This document shows, piece by piece, positions 6,660-12,355 of a stretch of DNA of 12,355 nt. The DNA lies in the NCBI GenBank assembly GCA_002426555.1, contig DIQU01000036.1, positions 1,267-13,621 on the forward strand, read 5' to 3'. Source of the DNA: Firmicutes bacterium UBA5454 (GTDB taxonomy: Bacteria > Bacillota > Clostridia > Caldicoprobacterales > DTU083). Both the position numbers and the translations under genes were made by a program. Below the pieces are notes generated by a model. That model saw only the letters and a program-made list of their open reading frames with translations. It was not told where the DNA came from and searched no databases. Each line of letters starts with the position of its first letter. Within the stretch, counting starts at the first letter, position 1.

Positions 6660-7406
6660 ATGATGAAACGCAAGTACAGGCTGTGGTCTTTGTTGATAGT
6701 GGTTCTTTTCCTGACATCCTGCAGCTTAACAGATTTTTTGAAGTCATCTGAACCCAATACGAATTCTTCCGATGTATCGCAAAGTCAGTCTTCCAACGGA
6801 GCAGACACATCCAATATTAATGGTGAACTAGAATTTGAAGGCATCGATAAACCTCAAGCTGATATTGATTTGGTCGTTGTAAGAGTGAGTCTCAAAGATG
6901 AGTTAGAAGACTCCTTACCGGTAGCTGTTGTAGTCAATCCGGATGTTTCAAGAAAACCGGATCTTGTCTGGAGCGTAAAACTCTTTTTCGCTGATCGTGA
7001 TTTGGTCATGAAAGGTAAACCTGGTCCCTATGGATTTGTTACGCCAGCAATCAGGGAAGTGCCGGTAACTACTGGAATTCTAAAGTATACTTTGAACGAA
7101 TTAATCAAAGGTCCGACATCAGGTGAAGAAAACCTGGGCTCAGTTCTCCCTCCCACTGTTACGATTAACAAGCTGAGTATACAGGATAGAATAGCCGTTA
7201 TTGATTTTGATGAGGCCTTGCTGACTGATCATCCAGGTGGCACATTGGGAGGATCGATAACAATGCAAGCACTTGTATTCACAGCCACCCAATTCGATTC
7301 AATAGATGGAGTATTGGTAACAGTAGAAGGGGAACCTTGGGATGATGGACATTTTATCTGGGATACCCCGATATATGAAAGAGATTTGCTAAATGCTGTA
7401 AATTAG
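6660..7406 (+). CDS. Lipoprotein with a single GerMN domain
   Basis: Predicted lipid-anchored protein on the outer face of the membrane. ATG 6660 (a second ATG follows at 6663) has a strong AAGGAGGTG at 6642-6650. The frame is open upstream to 6600, but that extension would put the signal peptide far from the N-terminus. The signal sequence is basic (KRKYR) then hydrophobic, ending in lipobox LTSC with Cys21. A Ser/Asn-rich tether (about 22-65) follows. The GerMN domain spans about 104-224, with VKLFFADRD, REVPVTTGILKYTLNELIKGP, IAVIDFDEALL and the closing VLVTVEGEP. B. subtilis GerM has two such domains and works in sporulation and the cell envelope; this protein has one and is 248 residues long. 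Its own promoters and terminator make it monocistronic. The partner and role are unknown. Confidence 0.88.
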   Translation: MMKRKYRLWSLLIVVLFLTSCSLTDFLKSSEPNTNSSDVSQSQSSNGADTSNINGELEFEGIDKPQADIDLVVVRVSLKDELEDSLPVAVVVNPDVSRKPDLVWSVKLFFADRDLVMKGKPGPYGFVTPAIREVPVTTGILKYTLNELIKGPTSGEENLGSVLPPTVTINKLSIQDRIAVIDFDEALLTDHPGGTLGGSITMQALVFTATQFDSIDGVLVTVEGEPWDDGHFIWDTPIYERDLLNAVN

Positions 7407-7475
7407 TAATAATCTCCTCATACTTTAATAAAATTTCAAATTGCTTTTAATTGGGTTTAAAGTTACTAAGCTATC

Positions 7476-7510
7476 ATAAGGTCACCGGAGATTCTGTGGC
7501 CTTATTTTTT
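7476..7510 (+). terminator. Intrinsic terminator after the GerMN lipoprotein gene
   Basis: ATAAGGTCAC (7476-7485) pairs with GTGGCCTTAT (7496-7505) across a 10-base loop, with one G-U wobble, and runs straight into TTTTTT at 7505-7510. It separates the lipoprotein gene from the next operon. The 69 bases between the stop codon and the stem are A/T-rich and hold nothing else I can support. Confidence 0.88.
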
Positions 7511-7517
7511 GTCTTCT

Positions 7518-7546
7518 TTGTAAATTTTCCGTTTGCATGTTACAAT
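7518..7546 (+). promoter_or_regulatory. Candidate extended -10 promoter for the DUF4956-VTC-CotH operon
   Basis: TTGTAA (7518-7523), a 17-base spacer, and TACAAT (7541-7546) preceded by an extended -10 TGT (7538-7540). It starts just downstream of the terminator. Transcription would begin near 7553, leaving a leader of roughly 145 bases before ATG 7699 that contains the long hairpin at 7592-7682. Confidence 0.6.
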
Positions 7547-7591
7547 GATATAGATTAATATTAACATTCTCTATTATATAAAAATTGGAAA

Positions 7592-7682
7592 ATAACAAGA
7601 AGATCCAGGAAGCGATTTTCATCTTGTATTGTCTGTGATAAATAATACAGGCCATCGTAGTTTCCGAAAGTATTCTTGTTAT
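7592..7682 (+). promoter_or_regulatory. Structured 5' leader: 91-base imperfect hairpin before the DUF4956 gene
   Basis: The outer arms ATAACAAGAA (7592-7601) and TTCTTGTTAT (7673-7682) are perfectly complementary over 10 bp. Inside, GGAA (7608-7611) can pair with TTCC (7662-7665), and CGAT (7613-7616) with ATCG (7654-7657). The apical stem CTTGTATTGT (7623-7632) pairs with ATAATACAGG (7642-7651), with two G-U wobbles and a 9-base loop. All pairs nest, so the whole segment folds as one interrupted hairpin. It ends 3 bases before the AAGGGG ribosome site at 7685-7690. It does not show the conserved sequences of riboswitch classes I know. It could be a protein-bound or thermosensitive leader, a stability element, or a decayed mobile repeat. 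Confidence 0.5.
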
Positions 7683-7698
7683 GTAAGGGGTAAATAAT

Positions 7699-8379
7699 AT
7701 GTGGAGCAACATTCTGGAAGCTTTCTTTTTGACCTGGCAGGAATTCGTATTTATTCTTGTATCAGTGGTTTTATCAATATTGATTGGGGCAGTCATTGCC
7801 GTAATTTATAAGATTACCCATAAGGGCATGAATTATGAGCCCTCGTTTATTACCACCCTGGTTGCCTTATCTCCCATCGTTACGATGGTAATGCTTTTAA
7901 TACAGGGGAATTTGGTTCTGTCCTTGGGCCTTGTAGGTTCCCTTTCCATTATACGATTCAGAACCCCAATAAAGGATACAAGGGACATGGTTTTTCTGTT
8001 TTGGTCAATTGCAGCAGGCTTGGGATGCGGCACCAATAACTGGACCATGACACTTATATTTACTATACTCATAGCCATTCTTATGTGTGTACTGTATTTG
8101 ATCAAATATGGAAGCTCCAAGCACAAAGATTTTGTTTTAGTGGTCTCCGGGACAAGACCTTTCCAATTCCAGCCCCTTCGCGAATTGCTTAAAAATAGCA
8201 ATATAAAGAGTCAAATTCGCACTCAAGAAGTACAAGATGACCAATGGGAAATTATATATGAACTGAAGGCGGCTAATGTGAAACAGGGTATGGTAGAGTC
8301 TCTAATAGATGAAATAAACAATCTTGAGGGCGTGAACAAGGTTTCCATGCTGGCACCACAATTGGCCTTACCCATGTGA
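7699..8379 (+). CDS. DUF4956 family membrane protein
   Basis: A 226-residue polytopic protein matching the DUF4956 pattern. Hydrophobic helices lie near 13-37, 50-68, 96-113 and 115-136. The signature GLVGSLSIIRFRTPIKDTRD (77-96) sits between the second and third helices, followed by FLFWSIAAGLGCG. The C-terminal 143-218 is soluble and alternates beta and alpha (FVLVVSG, IIYELKA, SLIDEINNLEGVNKVSML), resembling a small ferredoxin-like fold; similarity to MgtC-type architecture is my inference. ATG 7699 follows AAGGGG at 7685-7690. It is first in an operon with a VTC-domain enzyme (19 bp gap) and a CotH-family kinase, families that often occur together in Firmicutes. It may be the membrane partner or channel of the VTC enzyme. 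Biochemical function is unknown. Confidence 0.88.
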   Translation: MWSNILEAFFLTWQEFVFILVSVVLSILIGAVIAVIYKITHKGMNYEPSFITTLVALSPIVTMVMLLIQGNLVLSLGLVGSLSIIRFRTPIKDTRDMVFLFWSIAAGLGCGTNNWTMTLIFTILIAILMCVLYLIKYGSSKHKDFVLVVSGTRPFQFQPLRELLKNSNIKSQIRTQEVQDDQWEIIYELKAANVKQGMVESLIDEINNLEGVNKVSMLAPQLALPM

Positions 8380-8398
8380 TTGGAGGATCCTTACCCAT

Positions 8399-9205
8399 AT
8401 GAGAAATGCAGCACGTTACGAGAAAAAATACAGGCTGGCATTGTCACAGTATTATCAGTTCAAAAATGCTCTTATGCCGTATATTCAGCCGGATAAGTAT
8501 ACAGTAAACAGAAACGATGGGAAATATTTCGTACGAAGCCTGTATTTCGATACCTGTAATTATGAAGCATTTCACGAGAAGGAAAATGGGAATTATGGAA
8601 GGATAAAGCTGCGCCTTAGGACATATGCCAAATCCCCTGACTTGGCTGAGCCTGTATCAGTGGAATTGAAGACTCGAAAAGGTGACATTGTGCACAAACA
8701 CAGTGTTTTTGTATCCTATGGTGAATACATGAATTTCATAAAACAGGGACATTGGCCGGATAGATCCAGCCCGGTTTTGGAGGAATTTGAGCGACTGTTT
8801 CACCTGCGGCAATTGCGCCCCACCACCCTTGTCCAATATTATCGGGAGGGGTTTAAGTCCAGGCTCGGTGACAATGTGAGAATTACTTTTGACCATGATG
8901 TAAGCAGCTGTACCGGCCGGCAGCTTTTTCCTGACTGTATGTTTTTAAGACCCCATCATCCGGGAAGGGTAATCCTTGAAATAAAGTACAGTGATAAACA
9001 ACCTGTCTGGTGTATGAATATAGTTAAAAAATGCGGTTTCAAGATTATCGCTAACAGCAAATATGTTCAAAGCGTACAGGTGGCACAACCGGATGTGGTG
9101 ACTCCATCAGCTGTACAGTTTGATGCTCAAATGTCAAACCGTATATTTGATAGGTCAAGTCTAAAACAAAATTTCACAAACCGAAAATTCCAGATCAGAA
9201 GTTAG
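8399..9205 (+). CDS. VTC-domain (polyphosphate polymerase-like) protein of the triphosphate tunnel family
   Basis: The family fold is a beta-barrel tunnel lined with basic residues; yeast Vtc4 uses it to make polyphosphate from ATP on the cytosolic side. The 268 residues consist of the catalytic domain alone, with no SPX domain and no membrane helix. Recognisable tunnel elements are RYEKKYRL (6-13), SLYFDT (47-52), RIKLRLRTY (68-76), VSVELKTRKG (86-95), HKHSVFV (99-105), QYYREGF (146-152), VILEIKYSD (191-199) and NSKYVQSV (219-226). The likely basic and acidic lining residues (Lys9/10, Arg72/74, Lys91, Arg149, Glu194, Lys221) are all present, so it looks active. GGAGGA at 8382-8387 serves ATG 8399. 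Since it lacks its own membrane part, the DUF4956 protein upstream is a natural partner. Whether it makes polyphosphate, or handles another triphosphate substrate, cannot be told. Confidence 0.88.
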   Translation: MRNAARYEKKYRLALSQYYQFKNALMPYIQPDKYTVNRNDGKYFVRSLYFDTCNYEAFHEKENGNYGRIKLRLRTYAKSPDLAEPVSVELKTRKGDIVHKHSVFVSYGEYMNFIKQGHWPDRSSPVLEEFERLFHLRQLRPTTLVQYYREGFKSRLGDNVRITFDHDVSSCTGRQLFPDCMFLRPHHPGRVILEIKYSDKQPVWCMNIVKKCGFKIIANSKYVQSVQVAQPDVVTPSAVQFDAQMSNRIFDRSSLKQNFTNRKFQIRS

Positions 9206-9230
9206 ATGCGAAATTGGGAGTGTATAATCC

Positions 9231-11894
9231 ATGGGGAAGGCGTTGAATTCAGCCTTAAGGGTTTCAGTGTTATTACTTGCTTTTATTGGCATAGCAGCCA
9301 CTTTTGGAAGTAGTCATGCAAAACATAGTGCTTTTGCAGATTCAATACAAATGCACCTGGGTTCAAATAATGCGACCAGGAAGGTATATATTAATGAAGT
9401 GATGTCTTCCAATGCCTTCGTTTTGTCTGATGAAGATGGTGACTTTTCGGATTGGATTGAGCTTGCCAATCCCGGAATTACTCCTGTGAATTTATCCGGA
9501 CATTATTTATCTGACGATCTTGAAAATACTTTGAAATGGATGTTTCCCAGGGGGACAATTGTGAAGCCGGGGGGATATCTTTTAATTTGGGCTTCCGGAA
9601 AGGACAAGGTGGGAAACGGGGGAGAGATTCATACCAGCTTCAGCATTAACAGAGAAGGCGAGCCCTTGATTCTCACCGGTCCCGACGGACATACAGTTAT
9701 TGATTATATTGAGATTCCAAAAATGTCTAGGAATGTTTCCTATGGCAGACAGCCTGATGCAAAGGATAATTTTGTATATTTCAATCACGCCAATGCATCT
9801 CCCGGAAGATCAAATAATGATACCTCAGCAGACACTGATATGGTATTTTCTGACCTTAATCCAGTTTTTTCAAAAGCGGGAGGTTTTTATAATGAAGCTT
9901 TTGAGCTTGAGATATCAGCTGAGCCTGGCGTTTCCGTATATTATACACTGGATGGTTCTGTGCCTGCAAAGGATTCAATCAGGTATGATTTTCCCATCGA
10001 AATAAAAAAAGAGTCCATTTCAACGGATTTTCCCGTCCAGACCATTACTGAGGGGGTCCGTCCTAAATACCCGCTTTCATATATTGAAACCAATCCCGCG
10101 GAGGCCGACGAAAGAATGAGATGGCGTGCTCCTGAAAAGGAAATTTTCAAGGCAGTTGTGGTTAGGGCCAGGGCTTACGACCCCCATGGGAATATGAGTG
10201 AGGTTATTACCCATACCTATTTTGTGAATGAAAATATGAATGAAAGATATACCCTTCCCGTGGTATCCCTAGCTATGGAGATTGATGATCTGTTTGATTT
10301 CGAGAAAGGAATATATATTCCCGGGAAGGTATATGAAGAAGAAGGATATGGTGAGAGTTATTGGGGAGTACCCAATGCAAATTATTTTCAAAGGGGAAGG
10401 GAATGGGAGAGACCTGCTCATATTTCCTTCTTTGAACCCAATGGTGCTGCTGGTTTTTCCTTGAACGGAGGAATAAGGATTCATGGTTCAGCGAGCAGGG
10501 TGCTGCCGCAAAAATCCCTGAAGTTTTACGCCAGAGGCGAATATGATGCCCAAAACATAATAAATTACGATGTTTTTCAGGAGGCGGAAAAATCCGGAAA
10601 GACCGAGGCAAATTATAAAACCTTGATACTCCGCAATGGAGGTCAGGAGTTTTATAAAACCATCATTAAGGATATGATGCTTCAAAGCTTAATGGAAGAT
10701 ACGGATATTGATATTCAATCATATCGTCCTGTCATAGTATTTATTAACGGGGAATATTGGGGTATTCACAATCTACAACAACGCTTTGATCTTCATTATC
10801 TGGCGAATCAATATAATGTGGATACCAGCCAGGTTGCCATCCTGGGCTCCAATGGTGCTTTGGACAAAGGTGAGCCGGGCAGTGAAAATCATTATAAAGC
10901 TATGCTTTCCTATGTAAAAATAAATGATATGTCGAATGAAAGACATTATGAGTATGTAAAAACACTGATGGATATAGACAATTATATAAATTATATGGTA
11001 TTTCAAATATATATAGGAAATTACGACTGGCCCGGTAATAATGTTTATATATGGAGATACACCGGCGATTATGATCCCGATGCGCCACATGGTCTTGACG
11101 GAAGGTGGAGGTGGATGATTTACGACCTGGATAGTGCCTTCGGTTATAAGGATGTATCCTATAATACCCTTAAAGATATTATGCTGACGGAGAAAGAAGG
11201 TTCTGAAAAATCGGACTGGTCAACCCGGTTATTTAGAGATCTGCTGGAGAACGATGAATTTAGAAATAAGGTAATCAGCTGTTTTGCCACCCAGATGAAT
11301 ACCCTTGTAAAGACAGACAGAATTATAGATAGAATTGATTATTTTGAGGAATTACTTTTACCGGAGATGCAAGAGCATATCAATCGATGGAACGGATATC
11401 CCCGCTCCACTATAGGCGGATGGCGCCAAACCATTGAAAAATTGCGGGAATATGCCACCCAGCGCCCTGAACACATGCTGGACCATTTATCCGAGGCCTT
11501 TGACTTGGAAGAAACTTCGAATGTGAACTTAGTTATTTCTGATCCCCAGCATGGAAGGCTTAAGATCAGCAATATAGAAATAGGAGAGGACGACTACCCA
11601 TGGACGGGCAGCTATTTTACCGGTATTCCAATTGAAATAACGGCTCATCCAGAACCAGGCTGCAGCTTTGTTGGATGGAAGGGATTCGATGAAGAATCGG
11701 AAACCTTAACCATTATCCCAACTGAAGATATTGAAATAACCGCTCTTTTTCAAAAGGGTTCGAATGTTATTCCAGATGATGATTTAAGTCAAGACGAAGA
11801 TGCTGCCCATGCTGCCCCCTTGCTCTTGTTATTACCAATGGGTCTTGTCCTAACTGCCTTGGTATTACGCATAAGGAAGCTATCATATAAATAA
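9231..11894 (+). CDS. Membrane-anchored CotH-family kinase with lamin-tail, chitobiase-C-like and InlB-like domains
   Basis: Predicted extracellular atypical kinase of 887 residues. A signal segment (about 1-36) is followed by a lamin-tail domain (52-165, INEVMSSN, DWIELANPG), a chitobiase C-terminal-like beta domain (216-330, VYYTLDGSVP), and the CotH kinase domain (about 340-690). The kinase part includes LPVVSLAME (342-350), GGIRIHGSASR (413-423), QKSLKFYAR (427-435), LILRNGG (465-471), VFINGEYWGIHNLQQRFD (503-520), NYDWPGNNVYIWR (597-609) and RWMIYDLDSAFG (627-638). The paired Asp/Asn motifs at 599-604 and 632-634 are the likely metal and ATP ligands. A divergent InlB-like repeat (764-842, GCSFVGWKGF) and one membrane helix (861-880) with a basic tail close it. 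B. subtilis CotH phosphorylates spore-coat proteins; this one faces the surface instead. GGGAG at 9216-9220 serves ATG 9231. No clear terminator follows. Confidence 0.9.
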   Translation: MGKALNSALRVSVLLLAFIGIAATFGSSHAKHSAFADSIQMHLGSNNATRKVYINEVMSSNAFVLSDEDGDFSDWIELANPGITPVNLSGHYLSDDLENTLKWMFPRGTIVKPGGYLLIWASGKDKVGNGGEIHTSFSINREGEPLILTGPDGHTVIDYIEIPKMSRNVSYGRQPDAKDNFVYFNHANASPGRSNNDTSADTDMVFSDLNPVFSKAGGFYNEAFELEISAEPGVSVYYTLDGSVPAKDSIRYDFPIEIKKESISTDFPVQTITEGVRPKYPLSYIETNPAEADERMRWRAPEKEIFKAVVVRARAYDPHGNMSEVITHTYFVNENMNERYTLPVVSLAMEIDDLFDFEKGIYIPGKVYEEEGYGESYWGVPNANYFQRGREWERPAHISFFEPNGAAGFSLNGGIRIHGSASRVLPQKSLKFYARGEYDAQNIINYDVFQEAEKSGKTEANYKTLILRNGGQEFYKTIIKDMMLQSLMEDTDIDIQSYRPVIVFINGEYWGIHNLQQRFDLHYLANQYNVDTSQVAILGSNGALDKGEPGSENHYKAMLSYVKINDMSNERHYEYVKTLMDIDNYINYMVFQIYIGNYDWPGNNVYIWRYTGDYDPDAPHGLDGRWRWMIYDLDSAFGYKDVSYNTLKDIMLTEKEGSEKSDWSTRLFRDLLENDEFRNKVISCFATQMNTLVKTDRIIDRIDYFEELLLPEMQEHINRWNGYPRSTIGGWRQTIEKLREYATQRPEHMLDHLSEAFDLEETSNVNLVISDPQHGRLKISNIEIGEDDYPWTGSYFTGIPIEITAHPEPGCSFVGWKGFDEESETLTIIPTEDIEITALFQKGSNVIPDDDLSQDEDAAHAAPLLLLLPMGLVLTALVLRIRKLSYK

Positions 11895-11939
11895 ACCTTA
11901 TGGCTCACTACTTTGACTAGTATCAGACTGATTTGGGAA

Positions 11940-12347
11940 CTACTTTTCTTCCCATAGTTTATTATTTTCAACTGCATATTCATTGTATTTTTTCAGCTTT
12001 ATGCCTAAAACCCAGATATATGACCCTATTTCCGTATAAATCTGTAATGGATTTACACTAGCGCCAGCAGTCGATGCCGGTACAGGAAGTGATTTACTTA
12101 CATAGGAATCAACTGCTTCTATCCCGCTGTCAATCCGTGGATTTTGTTGATAGATAATATCATGGGGAATCGGAACTGCATTTGTATTACGTGGCATAAG
12201 ACTAAACTTGTTTTCGAATGAAAATGGGATGATAAGCCGAAAAGCAACCACACTCCACAAAGCGTAGGAGATATATTTTGGAGATTTCTTAAGTAACAGC
12301 CTAACAAGTATCACAAGGAGTATTACATAACTTGCCGTAAGGCTCAT
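11940..12347 (-). pseudogene. N-terminal fragment of a BlaR1/M56-type membrane sensor-peptidase, truncated
   Basis: The 135-residue frame reads like the start of a BlaR1/M56 protein: two membrane helices (about 5-20 and 27-41, SYALWSVVAFRLIIPFSFE), then NPRIDSGIEAVDSYV (69-83), ASVNPLQI (96-103) and the opening of a third helix, IGSYIWVLGI (107-116). After residue 116 (about base 12000) the expected hydrophobic helix is missing and a charged tail, KLKKYNEYAVENNKLWEEK, runs to TAG at 11940. The zinc-peptidase HExxH part and sensor domain are absent, whereas intact relatives exceed 300 residues. The frame stays open upstream of ATG 12347 to the window edge, so the true start may lie outside. 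A pseudogene is the likeliest reading; a deliberately short protein is possible. A BlaI-type repressor would be expected beyond 12355. Confidence 0.65.
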
Positions 12348-12355
12348 GTTTAAAA

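Noticed and set aside
10773..11090. Reverse-strand open frame inside the CotH gene
   Set aside because: Its hydrophobic look comes from A/T-rich antisense of a conserved kinase domain; nothing supports expression.
11935..11953. GGGAA/TTCCC inverted repeat as a bidirectional terminator between the convergent genes
   Set aside because: Only five pairs with a 9-base loop and no clean T-tract on either strand, and it overlaps the end of the BlaR1 fragment.

Overview
The window looks like a chromosomal segment of a low-to-moderate GC, spore-forming Clostridia-type Firmicute. The pointers are Gram-positive style surface proteins with one C-terminal membrane anchor, a GerMN lipoprotein, a CotH-family kinase, a BlaR1/M56 fragment, strong AGGAGG-type ribosome sites, and frequent TTG/GTG starts. 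No rRNA, tRNA, CRISPR array, transposase or phage gene is visible. The species cannot be fixed from the sequence.

Region 1 (1-6467) is a surface-protein plus ECF importer block, all on the + strand. It opens with the C-terminal 728 residues of a large surface protein: a PQQ-like beta-propeller part, four tandem ~60-residue helical repeats, a beta-rich domain and a membrane anchor. A 106-bp gap follows, holding a perfect 11-bp inverted repeat and a possible 22-codon ORF that abuts the next start. Then come four tightly packed, overlapping genes: an EcfT-like transmembrane protein, a fused double ECF ATPase, an S-component-like membrane protein, and a second EcfT-like protein. Three of the four start with TTG or GTG. 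The set reads as an energy-coupling factor vitamin or cofactor importer with two different T subunits, possibly fed by the surface protein. The substrate is not evident; a corrinoid is only a hypothesis.

Region 2 (6468-7510) is a single lipoprotein gene with one GerMN domain. It has its own promoter candidates and ends at a clear intrinsic terminator.

Region 3 (7511-11894) is a three-gene operon: a DUF4956 membrane protein, a VTC-type (triphosphate-tunnel) polyphosphate polymerase domain protein, and a large membrane-anchored CotH-family kinase with lamin-tail, chitobiase-C-like and InlB-like modules. A good extended -10 promoter precedes it. Between promoter and first gene lies a leader that can fold into one long imperfect hairpin (7592-7682) ending just before the ribosome site. 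The operon probably links cytosolic phosphoanhydride chemistry, a membrane partner and an extracellular kinase, but the joint function is unknown.

Region 4 (11895-12355) holds, on the - strand, the N-terminal part of a BlaR1/M56-type sensor protein. It loses the family pattern near 12000 and stops at 11940, so it looks like a broken gene converging on the CotH operon.

The strongest leads for something undescribed are the DUF4956-VTC-CotH operon with its structured leader, and the dual-T ECF importer paired with a propeller surface protein.
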